From Bacillota bacterium (GTDB taxonomy: Bacteria; Bacillota; Ch66; Ch109): a stretch of 64,000 nucleotides of DNA. A model generated the notes under the pieces. That model searched no databases. It was not told where the DNA came from and saw only the letters and a program-made list of their open reading frames with translations. This document shows, one piece after another, positions 1 to 9,300 of the stretch (the stretch's first letter is position 1; the number at the start of each line of letters is the position of its first letter). The stretch spans positions 166,299-230,298 of the forward strand of contig JABLWZ010000003.1 of the NCBI GenBank assembly GCA_013178275.1. The letters are read 5' to 3'. The position numbers were made by a program, and so were the translations under genes.

Positions 1-105
1 TTACACTTAGGTGCCTTGATACCTATGCCAAATCGACAGGGTGCCGCTCTCCCCCTTGTTCTTCATTTTCCGGATTTCAAAAATCTCGAAATGGAGGACA
101 AGCCC

Positions 106-522
106 ATGGAGGAACAGGAGCGAAGATATGTGTTAATAATTAAAAAACAGCGGATTGAAGTAACTAAAGAAGTTTATAAGACCTACTACAAACTTACAGA
201 GCGGGAAAGATATTTGAACAAGCTGGCGGGGAAAAAGCACATATCCCTCGAAACCTACCATCAAAACGGCCTTCAGGTTGACTACTTATTATTACACCCA
301 GGAGAATCCATAGAAGATAACATCATCAAGAAGGAAACGCTTGAAAAGCTGGCGCTGTGCCTTGAAACCCTTTCGGAGCAGGAACGGCTGCTGATTTACG
401 CGCTGTTTTTCCAAGGGAAAAGCGAGCGGCAATTGTCAGCGGAAACAGAAATGCCACAAAGAACAATCAACGATAGAAAGCGCAAGATTCTGTTAAAACT
501 GAAAAAACTTATGGAAAAATAA
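106..522 (+). CDS. Small sigma-70 region 4-like regulator
   Basis: A protein of about 138 residues whose last 65 residues form a helix-turn-helix of the sigma region 4 type (LSEQERLLIYALFFQGKSER followed by a recognition helix). Proteins of this size and pattern are common in clostridial integrative elements, where they act as element-specific sigma-like or regulatory factors; no region 2 is visible, so it is unlikely to be a full sigma factor. The open frame extends upstream to base 16, but the ATG at 106 has a GGAGG 8 nt upstream and is preferred. A strong terminator follows directly, so it is a separate transcription unit from the recombinases. Function is inferred from family only. Confidence 0.7.
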   Translation: MEEQERRYVLIIKKQRIEVTKEVYKTYYKLTERERYLNKLAGKKHISLETYHQNGLQVDYLLLHPGESIEDNIIKKETLEKLALCLETLSEQERLLIYALFFQGKSERQLSAETEMPQRTINDRKRKILLKLKKLMEK

Positions 523-530
523 ATCCGCTC

Positions 531-576
531 AACCCCCTCGCTTTTTTCCTTAAAGAAGTGAGGGGGTATTTTTATC
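531..576 (+). terminator. Rho-independent terminator
   Basis: An ACCCCCTC arm pairs with GAGGGGGT, extended inwards with mismatches, and is followed by ATTTTTAT. It lies 9 nt past the stop of the sigma-like gene and ends that transcript. Confidence 0.85.
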
Positions 577-589
577 TCCATCGCTCTTT

Positions 590-1030
590 GAAAAATGTCG
601 GCCTAAGCCGTCCATATCCAGCAGCTCAAATACGTTAGCCGTTCAGCCGCAAAAACGGAAAGCGACATTGGCTGGCACGCGGAGACTGCCTGCGGATCGG
701 TTGGGGCGATCCGTCAAAACGATGGCATCGAAGGTGACGAGCGAGAAATGCCCGGCCATAAAACAGTCTGTGGTGGACTGTATCGCCAAGACCTGAACGG
801 CCTATCATGATACTCCCGCACAGTCGAGGTTGAGTCCCAGAGTGCGGCCCGTCCGCTGAGGGGGGAGGTGGAATTCCTGTGATATTCGCTGACCATGGAT
901 AGTTTGTGCTGCTGCCATTGGCGCTTGGGGAGCAGCGGCGAATTAAGCGCAGGGAACGAAGATGAAGAACAAGCGCGACCGCTTTGATATCAGAAACTAT
1001 GCAGCGGAGCTTCCTATGCTCCGCTGCATC
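590..1030 (+). other. Structured non-coding region before the recombinase cassette
   Basis: No convincing coding frame is present for about 440 bp, yet the stretch is rich in GC and in local hairpins: CGGATCG/CGATCCG at 693-713, CAGTC/GACTG at 764-780, GCTGCT/AGCAGC at 908-936 and an 11-bp perfect stem, TGCAGCGGAGC with its complement, at 1000-1028. It ends shortly before the ribosome binding site of the resolvase-like gene. It could be a structured leader RNA, an independent small RNA or the attachment/binding region of the recombinases. No known RNA family was recognised. Confidence 0.4.
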
Positions 1031-1072
1031 CTTCTGGGATTAAAACAGAAATTTCAGGGAGGTGCAGGAACG

Positions 1073-1462
1073 ATGGAAAACCAGAAAAGGGCATGGATTT
1101 ACTGCCGCGTCAACGCACTGGAGGACGATCGTGGCCGTCTCAAAGGGCAGAAAAAAGAACTTTCGGACTATGCCGAACAGATGGGATTTGAGGTAGCCGG
1201 AGCCTCGCAGGATACCGGCAGCGGCCTGTGCTTGGACAGTAGCGGCTTGTCTGAAGTAACTGATGCCGCGGCAGCCGGAAAAATGGATGTGCTGCTCGTC
1301 GTTAATACCTCACGCCTCGGCAGGAACGCCATGAAAACAATGGACTTTATCCGCCGGCTTAACCAGCAGGGCATCAGGGTCTACTCTCCTTTGGAGGGCG
1401 ATATCACAGCGAAAACGCATTACGAAATCTATTCTCATATCATCAACACGCTGGAATTATAA
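1073..1462 (+). CDS. Resolvase-like N-terminal domain protein, probably catalytically inactive
   Basis: A 129-residue protein matching only the catalytic domain of serine recombinases (YCRVNA near residue 12, then DVLLVVNTSRLGRNAMKT). The position that normally holds the nucleophilic serine (YxRVS) is asparagine, although the arginines of SRLGRN are kept. There is no recombinase or zinc-ribbon domain, so it cannot act as a large recombinase alone. The ATG at 1073 has AGGGAGGTG upstream, and the longer frame starting at 962 runs into the structured region. Being first in the recombinase operon, it may be an accessory or directionality subunit; that is inference. Confidence 0.75.
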   Translation: MENQKRAWIYCRVNALEDDRGRLKGQKKELSDYAEQMGFEVAGASQDTGSGLCLDSSGLSEVTDAAAAGKMDVLLVVNTSRLGRNAMKTMDFIRRLNQQGIRVYSPLEGDITAKTHYEIYSHIINTLEL

Positions 1463-1475
1463 GGGGAGAAAAACC

Positions 1476-1631
1476 ATGTTACAGGCGCAGATAGCCAATG
1501 AAGTGAAGTATAGAATGGCCTTGGCATTTTTAAAAAAGCTCCTGGGACAAGGGCTGATCACCGATGGGGAATTTGAGATTGCCGACCGGTATAACGCCGA
1601 AAAATACAAGCCTTTGTGCAAGGCGATTTAG
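1476..1631 (+). CDS. Small SHOCT-like protein
   Basis: A 51-residue protein with the short two-helix pattern of the SHOCT domain (LKKLLGQGLITDGEFEIA, then a C-terminal helix). SHOCT-like mini-proteins of about this length are frequently encoded just before serine recombinases in clostridial elements. It starts 13 nt after the resolvase-like stop, with GGGGAG as ribosome binding site, so it sits in the same operon. The role in recombination is unknown; a protein-protein adaptor is a reasonable guess. Confidence 0.7.
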   Translation: MLQAQIANEVKYRMALAFLKKLLGQGLITDGEFEIADRYNAEKYKPLCKAI

Positions 1632-1708
1632 CGCATATATTGCTTGCTATGTGCCGGCTTGTGTGGTAGTGTCTGTGGTTGAATAACCAAGGAAAGGAGT
1701 GAGCTTTT

Positions 1709-3253
1709 ATAGCGGAAGTCAAGGTTATCAATCCCATCGCCTCCCCCGAAACAAATAAGCTGCGGGTATGCGCCTATGCCAGGGTCAGCAGCGATTCCGA
1801 GGATCAGCTAAACTCCTTTATCGCCCAGGTTAAGCACTACACGGAGCTGATCAACGGCAGCGACGAATGGGAGTTAGTGGACGTCTATGAGGACGAGGGA
1901 CTGACCGGCACCCGTGCTGACAAGCGGGAGGATTTCCAAAGGATGCTGAAGGATTGCCGAAAGGGGAAGATCGACCGGATACTAACCAAATCCATCTCCC
2001 GATTCGCCAGAAACACAAAGGACTGCCTTCAAACCCTGCGGGAGTTGAAAGCTCTCGGCGTGGAGGTGGAGTTTGAAAAAGAGCAGATCAACACCGGCAA
2101 AATCACCAGCGAGATGATGGTCAGTTTTTTCAGCTCGGCGGCCCAGGAGGAATCCGTCTCCATCTCCAGCAACATGAGACTGGGATGCCGGATGCGCATG
2201 CGTAAAGGCACATACATCAACCCCTCCGCACCATTCGGTTACCAGCTTGTGGACAGGAATTTAATCATCCGCGAGGACGAAGCCAAGGTGGTCAGAAGAA
2301 TCTTTGAGAGCTACCTGGCGGGAAAAGGCATCGACAAAATCGCCGACGAGCTGTCGGAGGAAAAAATCCCCAAAAAGCACGGCGGCACCAGATGGCATTA
2401 TGATGGAGTGGCTTACATCCTGACCAACGAGCGGTACATCGGCGATACCCTGCTGCAGAAGAAATTCACCACAGACACCCTACCCTTTAAATTAATAATA
2501 AACAAAGGGCAAAAAGATCGGTATTACATCCACAACTCCCATGAACCCATTATCAGCCGGTCTGATTTCGAGCAGGCAAAACTGCTGCTGGAAAAGAGAA
2601 ACCGCATTCACTACCAGCAGAAACCACCGCAGCAATATCCACTAAGCCGCAAAATCCGATGCGGCGGGTGCGGCTACAGCTTCAAGCGAAAGGTATGCAG
2701 CGGCAAAACCTATTGGGTCTGCCGCAGCCACGACCAAGGGAAAGACCGATGCGGAATCAAGCAGATCGAGGAACCGGAATTTTATAAGGCATTCGTAAGG
2801 ATGTACAACAAGCTCAAGCCAAACTGCCGATATATCCTGAATCCCCTCCTCGACCAGCTGCTGGCCCTGAAATCCCGAAGCACCATGAGCAGCATCAAAG
2901 TCAGTGGAATCAACAAAGAAATCGCCGAGCTTACCGATCAGAACCTGATACTCAATAGACTGAGGTCGAAAGGGTATATGGGTTCTGACATTTTTATGGA
3001 GCAAACCAACGAAATCAACCAGAAAATCAACAACCTGCGCTCACTGCGCAGAAAGCTGCTGGGACAGGATGAGGACGACAAGACCATTGCCGCCGTGAAA
3101 GACCTTATCGCCGTCATCGAGGACGGACCTCCTGCCCTGGCGGACCTGGACGAGCCGCTCTTTAATAGCATCGTGGATACCATCACGGTGGAATCCCAGG
3201 ACAAAATTAGATTCCGGCTGACCGGCGGCCTGGAACTGAACGAGCCGATCTAA
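1709..3253 (+). CDS. Large serine recombinase with non-standard AUA start
   Basis: The reading frame gives about 514 residues with a full catalytic domain (VCAYARVSSDSEDQ with the serine, then KSISRFARNTKDC), recombinase domain, a CGGCGYSF...C zinc ribbon and a C-terminal coiled coil. After an in-frame TGA at 1700 the first ATG/GTG/TTG codon is GTG 1877, which would remove the catalytic serine. A good AAGGAG sits 9 nt before an ATA codon at 1709, exactly where family members start, so either AUA is used as start or an original ATG has mutated. If not translated from 1709 the enzyme would be inactive. It is followed by two more recombinase genes with 3-20 bp gaps. Confidence 0.8.
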   Translation: MAEVKVINPIASPETNKLRVCAYARVSSDSEDQLNSFIAQVKHYTELINGSDEWELVDVYEDEGLTGTRADKREDFQRMLKDCRKGKIDRILTKSISRFARNTKDCLQTLRELKALGVEVEFEKEQINTGKITSEMMVSFFSSAAQEESVSISSNMRLGCRMRMRKGTYINPSAPFGYQLVDRNLIIREDEAKVVRRIFESYLAGKGIDKIADELSEEKIPKKHGGTRWHYDGVAYILTNERYIGDTLLQKKFTTDTLPFKLIINKGQKDRYYIHNSHEPIISRSDFEQAKLLLEKRNRIHYQQKPPQQYPLSRKIRCGGCGYSFKRKVCSGKTYWVCRSHDQGKDRCGIKQIEEPEFYKAFVRMYNKLKPNCRYILNPLLDQLLALKSRSTMSSIKVSGINKEIAELTDQNLILNRLRSKGYMGSDIFMEQTNEINQKINNLRSLRRKLLGQDEDDKTIAAVKDLIAVIEDGPPALADLDEPLFNSIVDTITVESQDKIRFRLTGGLELNEPI

Positions 3254-3272
3254 AGGAGTGCGAGATAAAACC

Positions 3273-4151
3273 ATGCGGAAACAGAGATATATCCCCTTCG
3301 GATACAAACTGTGCAATGGAGAAATCACTCTCCATGAACAGGAAGCGGAAGCCGTCCGGATGATTTTTCAAAAGTACCTGCATGAAAGCCTTTCCTATCA
3401 AGCCCTGGCCGACCAGCTGACAGCCAGGGGAATACCTTATCGGGAAAACGCCTCCGTATGGAACAAATCTATGGTCAAGCGGATCTTGGACACTCCTAAA
3501 TACATGGGTGCGGACGATTATCCCCAACTGGTCTCCGAAGCGGAGTTCCGGCAGACCAATGCCATTAAAGCCGTAAAATACACCAGGCAGGCCGTTCCCC
3601 CTTCGCCCCTGGCGGAGGCGATGAAAGGGCGGCTGATCTGCCACGAATGTGGAAGCGGCTACAGCAGAAAGCTGGACAGCCGGTACAGAGAAAAATGGTC
3701 GTGCAAAAACCAAGACTGTAAAACGGAAATCCGCATCACCGACGCCTGGCTTCAAGACGGCTTCACAGCGGTGCTGAACCGAGTGATTGCCCATCCTTCA
3801 AAGCTTGAAGTGGAAAAGGCCTTATCTAGTCTTCACACCCTGGAAGTCACCAAGCTGACCAACGAAATCAACCGGGAATTGTACAAAAAAGATTTAAATG
3901 AAGATTACGTCAAGGCCTTAATCATGGGCTGCGCCGCCGAAAAATACGCCAACTGCACCGAGGGCAATACGCAATACCTGACGGATATACTTAAAAAAGA
4001 ATTTGAAAACCATGACTCTTTAACGGAGTTTGACATAGATCTGTTCACGCGAACCGTGGAAAAGGTGTCCATCGCCAAAGACGGCACTATCCATGTGCGT
4101 TTTATCAACCAAAAAACAATATCTCATCTGAACGATGAGGGAAAGGAGTAA
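3273..4151 (+). CDS. Recombinase-domain protein lacking the catalytic domain
   Basis: About 292 residues that begin directly with the recombinase (DNA-binding) domain (RYIPFGYKL, then EAVRMIFQKYL), followed by a zinc ribbon (CHECGSGY...C..C) and a C-terminal helical region. The roughly 150-residue resolvase catalytic domain with its serine is absent from the frame and from the DNA upstream, which belongs to the preceding gene. It is therefore a binding-only subunit, probably partnering the flanking complete recombinases. The ATG at 3273 follows AAGGAG by 14 nt; a GTG at 3258 is an alternative. Arrangement between two full-length genes is typical of multi-recombinase cassettes. Confidence 0.85.
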   Translation: MRKQRYIPFGYKLCNGEITLHEQEAEAVRMIFQKYLHESLSYQALADQLTARGIPYRENASVWNKSMVKRILDTPKYMGADDYPQLVSEAEFRQTNAIKAVKYTRQAVPPSPLAEAMKGRLICHECGSGYSRKLDSRYREKWSCKNQDCKTEIRITDAWLQDGFTAVLNRVIAHPSKLEVEKALSSLHTLEVTKLTNEINRELYKKDLNEDYVKALIMGCAAEKYANCTEGNTQYLTDILKKEFENHDSLTEFDIDLFTRTVEKVSIAKDGTIHVRFINQKTISHLNDEGKE

Positions 4152-4154
4152 AGC

Positions 4155-5777
4155 ATGCTGGCAGAAAAAACGGTAACGGTGATTCCCGCTAATCCCACGG
4201 TGGCGGCGGCAATGAACAAAACCAGGCAGTTAAGGGTCGCCGCTTACTGCCGGGTCAGCACCGACCAGGAAGAACAGCAGTCCAGCTACCAGGCGCAGAT
4301 TGATTACTACACCGACAAGATTGCCCAAAATCCAGAGTGGAAGCTGGCTGGGATTTTCGCCGACGAAGGCATCACCGGAGTCAGCGCCAGGAAACGGACC
4401 GAATTTATCAAGCTCATGAATCTGTGCGAAAAAGGCAAAATCGATCTGGTGCTGACCAAGTCCATCTCGAGGTTTTCTCGCAACACCCTGGACTGCCTCA
4501 CCTATATTCGCATGCTCAAAGAGCGCGGCATCCCCATTATCTTCGAAAAAGAAGGCATCAATACCATGCATATGGCCAGCGAGATGAGCATCAGCATGCT
4601 GAGCAGCTTTGCCCAGGCCGAAAGCGAATCTATCAGCCACAACGTGACCTGGGGTAAGCGAAAGAGTTTCAAAAGCGGCAAAGTCTCCTTTCAATACAAA
4701 AGAATCCTGGGCTATGAAGAGGGAGAGAACGGTGAACCCCGCGTCAACCCGGAGGAAGCTGAAATCGTCAAATACATATTCAGTCAATATCTCAACGGCC
4801 ATAGCGTCGATAAAATTAAAAAGGAACTTGAGCAAGATGGTGTCATGTCTCCCACCGGCAAGCCGATCTGGTCGCCGACAGCCATAAGAAACATAATCAG
4901 AAACGAGAAGTACATCGGCGACGCTCTCCTGCAGAAGACCTATGTGGCGGATTTCCTGACCAAAAAGGTCAAGAAAAACAACGGCGAGCTGCCCCAGTAT
5001 TATGTGACCGGCAACCATGAGGCCATTATTTCCAAGGAATTGTTCAATCGAGTTCAGGAAGAGATGGCCAGGCGCAGCAATAAGAGAAAGGTATCGGAGA
5101 AAAACGCGATCACCGAGCATGGCAAATACAGCAGCAAATACGCGCTGACCGAGCTGCTGATCTGCGGTCGGTGCGCAACCGCCTACCGGCGGGTCACTTG
5201 GGCCAGGAACGGCAGCAAGAAAATCGTGTGGCGCTGCGTCAACCGGCTGGACTACGGCAAAAAGTACTGCAAGGATTCTCCCAGCGTAGAGGAATACAAA
5301 CTGCAGGATGCCATCATGAGGGCCATCACCCTGATGGGAGAAGCTAAAGACGAATTTGTGGGAACTTTAAAGGATAGCCTTTGCCTGGCCCTGACCGGTA
5401 AGGCCGATCAGGTAGACACCTACACCATTAAAAAGCGGATCGACGAGTTAAACGCAGTAATGCTCGACCTGGTGCAGGTCAGTGTTAAATCCAACGCCAG
5501 CGCCGATTACTTCGACGATAAATTCAAAGAGATATCCGATGAGATCAAAGAGCTGCAGGAAACTCTTAAAAAGCATGAGCAGCGGCAGATGCTCGCACAA
5601 AACAACAATTCAAGAATGGTCGAGATCTTCAAAATCCTTGATAATGAGGATTTCTTTCTCACCGAATATGACGACATCCTGGTCAGGCAGCTCATAGAAA
5701 ACGTAAAGGTCATTTCCGAGACTAAAATACAGGTCACCTTCAAAGGTGGCTTTGAGATAGAACAGGAACTGCGATGA
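4155..5777 (+). CDS. Large serine recombinase (site-specific integrase)
   Basis: A 540-residue serine recombinase with all expected parts: catalytic domain (VAAYCRVSTDQEEQ with nucleophilic serine around residue 35, SISRFSRNTLDCL), recombinase domain, zinc ribbon (LLICGRCATAYRR, then C and C) and C-terminal coiled coil. AAAGGAG lies 6 nt before the ATG and the gene begins 3 bp after the previous stop. It is the only member of the trio with both a normal start and an intact active site, so it is the best candidate for the enzyme that moved the element. It integrates or excises DNA between short attachment sites. Confidence 0.95.
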   Translation: MLAEKTVTVIPANPTVAAAMNKTRQLRVAAYCRVSTDQEEQQSSYQAQIDYYTDKIAQNPEWKLAGIFADEGITGVSARKRTEFIKLMNLCEKGKIDLVLTKSISRFSRNTLDCLTYIRMLKERGIPIIFEKEGINTMHMASEMSISMLSSFAQAESESISHNVTWGKRKSFKSGKVSFQYKRILGYEEGENGEPRVNPEEAEIVKYIFSQYLNGHSVDKIKKELEQDGVMSPTGKPIWSPTAIRNIIRNEKYIGDALLQKTYVADFLTKKVKKNNGELPQYYVTGNHEAIISKELFNRVQEEMARRSNKRKVSEKNAITEHGKYSSKYALTELLICGRCATAYRRVTWARNGSKKIVWRCVNRLDYGKKYCKDSPSVEEYKLQDAIMRAITLMGEAKDEFVGTLKDSLCLALTGKADQVDTYTIKKRIDELNAVMLDLVQVSVKSNASADYFDDKFKEISDEIKELQETLKKHEQRQMLAQNNNSRMVEIFKILDNEDFFLTEYDDILVRQLIENVKVISETKIQVTFKGGFEIEQELR

Positions 5778-6387
5778 GCGCCGCAGAGGTGTTTTTAATC
5801 ATTACTACTAGATGGGGTCATTTTATGACGGCTGGCCGCGGCCAAAGGGTTTTTCGCTAAAGTTTGCAAAACATAAGGGAGTAGGAGTTAATCTCTACTC
5901 TTTCTTTTATTGTTGCGACATCATCGTTGATTTTTGAGTCACAGTAATACGCCTCGAAAATTATGTCGGAAGTTGCATCCCTATAGAGAACACATTCAGT
6001 GTAGAACTGCTTACCGTAACTGTTGGCTGTTTTCTGTATCGTCAAATCAAACACAAGGCTGCATTCGTCGATGTGGTGCCTGGATAAGCTGAATGGTTGC
6101 CCGGCAAGAAAAGGACGGCATCAGTTATTGGCTGGGCTTTGATAAGGCAACGGGCAATTGCGTCGGACAGTTCGGATTGCTGAAAAACAATGACAGATTA
6201 TCTACCATCTATTGATAAACTTCGGTTTGTCAGTAGGTTGGTTTCTGTTTTGCCCCAAAGTGCTTGAAGCAAGTAGTTTTAATTGAGAATATAGCTTAAA
6301 ATTGATTAAATTGGTAAAATAAAAGAAACCTTATAACTAGACCGCCGGATAAGGCAAGAATATGATCGGAAGTGAGGTAATGAGCCT
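5778..6387 (+). other. Intergenic stretch; possible attachment region and gene remnants
   Basis: About 610 bp between the recombinase cassette and the defence operon. Visible items are a GGCCGCGGCC palindrome near 5831, a 40-codon frame at 6093-6215 whose product (containing GISYWLGFDKATGNC) looks like the tail of a lost element gene, and AT-rich DNA just before the helicase. Recombinase genes usually lie at element ends, so an attachment site is expected here, but no matching partner copy was found in the window. Confidence 0.3.
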
Positions 6388-9300
6388 ATGGCTCGACTTG
6401 AAGATATAACCGTTGGGGCAAGTGTAGTCGGCATCGCGGGAAGCGCTCCAGTGAATGTCGTCGCGGTCAAATGGCACGGCAACTCCGTCTTGGAGATTAC
6501 CTTCAAGGATGCTCGCGGACAGCTTGCCAGCCAGCTTCTATACCGGGAGGACGAGGAGCGGCTCGATGTTGGGGACAACAGCCTGCCGTGGAGTTTTGAT
6601 GCGGACGCGAACCTGCTCCGCCTGGCGTCGGAAGCCTACCGTATCAATCTCGCCCATATCTTCGACCCGTACCTCGCGGTGCATACCTCCGAAATCGAGC
6701 CGCTGCCCCACCAGATTTCGGCGGTCTATCAGGAAATGCTCTCGCGGCTGCCGCTCCGCTATATACTGGCGGATGACCCCGGCGCGGGCAAAACTATAAT
6801 GACCGGCTTGTTCCTGAAGGAACTGCTCGTGCGCGGCGACCTGAAACGCTGCATGATTGTTTCGCCGGGCAACTTGGCGGAGCAGTGGCAGGACGAACTC
6901 TACCGCAAGCTCAACCTGCGGTTTGAGATTTTGACGAATGACCGCATAGAATCAGCGGTTACGGGGAACGTGTTCACGGAGGCGAATCGGTGCATCGTCC
7001 GTCTGGACAAGCTGTCCCGCAACGAGAAGATACAGGAAAAACTGCGCGTCACCGACTGGGACTTGATTGTCTGCGACGAAGCACACAAGATGTCCGCCAC
7101 CGTCTGGGGCGGTGAAATCAAATACACCAAGCGGTTTCAGCTTGGGCGGCTGCTTTCGTCCATCACGAGGCACTTCCTGCTGTTGACCGCGACGCCGCAC
7201 AACGGAAAAGAGGAGGACTTTCAACTCTTTATGTCGCTTATCGATCAAGACCGGTTCGAGGGAGTGGTGAGAAGCGGCAATCAAGCCGTGGACGTGTCGG
7301 ACGTGATGCGGCGGCTGGTAAAAGAGGACTTGCTGAAGTTCGACGGTACCCCATTGTTCCCAGAACGCAGGGCTTATACGGTCAACTACGACCTCTCGCC
7401 CTTGGAGGCGAAGCTATACACCGCCGTCACCGACTATGTACAGGACGAATTCAACCGAGCCGACAACCTGAACCACGAGCGAAAGACGACGGTCGGCTTC
7501 GCGCTGACGATTTTGCAGCGCCGCCTTGCTTCCTCACCGGAAGCGATATACCAGTCCTTGAAACGACGTCGCGAGCGTTTGGAGAGCCGCCTCGCGGAGG
7601 AACGGCTCGGGAAACGCTCGTCTGATTATACAGTACCCGACTATGACGACTATGACGACGACGATATGTCGTCGGCGGAACTGGAGGACACCGAAGAGAA
7701 GGTCGTAGACCAGGCCTCTGCCGCCCAGACCATTGCTGAGCTGGAAGCGGAAATCACCACGCTGAAAAAACTGGAGCGGATGGCGAACGATGTCCGTCAG
7801 AGCGGTGAAGACCGCAAGTGGGACGAACTTTCCAAACTGCTTCAAGACAACGACAATATGTTCAGCGGCGATGGTCTGCGCAAGAAGCTGATTATCTTCA
7901 CCGAACACCGCGACACGCTCCGCTACCTAACCGACAAAACCCGCTCCCTGCTCGGCAGCGAGGAAGCGGTCGTGACCATTCACGGCAGTATGCTCCGCGA
8001 CGAGCGGCGAAAGGTCGAGGAAGTGTTCAAGCAGGACAAGGAAGTGCGCATCCTCGTCGCCACCGACGCGGCGGGCGAAGGTATCAACCTGCAACGGGCG
8101 CACTTGATGGTCAACTACGACCTGCCGTGGAACCCGAATCGACTTGAACAGCGTTTCGGGCGTATCCACCGCATCGGGCAGACAGAGGTCTGCCACTTGT
8201 GGAACCTTGTAAGCCGTGAGACCCGCGAGGGTATGGTGTTCCAGCGGCTCTTTGAGAAACTGGAGCAGGAGCGTGAAGCCCTCAAAGGCAAGGTCTTTGA
8301 CGTTCTCGGAAAGGTCACGTTCGAGAACAAGCCGCTGCGCGATTTGCTCATTGAGGCTATCCGCTACGGCAACGACCCCGCCGTGCGCGACCGGTTGAAT
8401 CAGGTCGTTGACCACTCGCTGAACCGCGAGGAACTGCAAAAATTGCTTGACGAAAACGCCTTGACCGAAGACACGATGGACGTGCATCGGGTGATGGCAA
8501 TCCGTGAGGATATGGAGCGGATGGAGGCCCACAAACTCCAGCCCCACTTTATCGAGACGTTCTTTATAGAGGCGTTTCAGAGCGTTGGCGGCAAAATCCG
8601 CCCGCGTGAAAAGGGACGCTACGAGATAACCTCCGTGCCGTTTGCTGTTCGCAACCGCGATATGCAGATCGGATTCGGGGAGCCGGTACTTTTACGGTAC
8701 GAGCGGGTTTGCTTCGATAAGCCTAATTGCAATGTGCAAGGGCTTGTTCCTGCCGCGATTATCGCCCCCGGACATCCACTGTTGGAAGCGACCATTGACC
8801 TTGTGCGGGAACGAAACGTTGACGTATTGAAACGAGGCGCGGTGTTTATTGATGACAATGACTTCGGCACGGAAGCCCGCCTGCTGTTCTATATAGAGGA
8901 CTCCGTGCAGGATGGTGTTATCCTGCCGAGCGGGAGTAAGCGCGTTATCTCCAAGCACATTCACTTTGTAGAAATCAAGGAGGACGGCACGGCGGCAAAC
9001 GCTGGATACGCGCCGTACCTTGACTACCGTGCTGCAGACGAGAGCGAGCAAGCCGCCGTCCGCTCGTTCCTCACAAGCCAGCGGTGGCTGCAAGCGAACG
9101 TGGAGGACATCGCGGTAGGATATGCCATTGGCGAGATAATTCCCGCCCACGTCAGGGAAGTCAAGGAGCGCAAGACAAAACTCATCGACAAGACCGTGAA
9201 AGCCGTCAAGGAGCGACTGACCGCTGAGATACAGTATTGGGATTTCCGCTCCGCAGATCTGAAGCAGAAAGAGGCATCGGGCAAGTCCAACGCTAGACTG

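Noticed and set aside
1877..3253. Recombinase starting at GTG 1877
   Set aside because: This start has no proper ribosome binding site and would remove the catalytic serine; the frame continues upstream with clear family sequence to 1709.
4230..5120. 296-codon frame on the minus strand
   Set aside because: Lies entirely opposite an intact serine recombinase domain; no ribosome binding site and no family pattern.
5857..6054. 65-codon minus-strand frame
   Set aside because: GTG start with no ribosome binding site; composition gives no support; might be remnant coding but cannot be shown.
1..6300. Complete integrative conjugative element
   Set aside because: Recombinases and a sigma-like factor are present, but no relaxase, coupling protein or type IV secretion gene occurs in the window.
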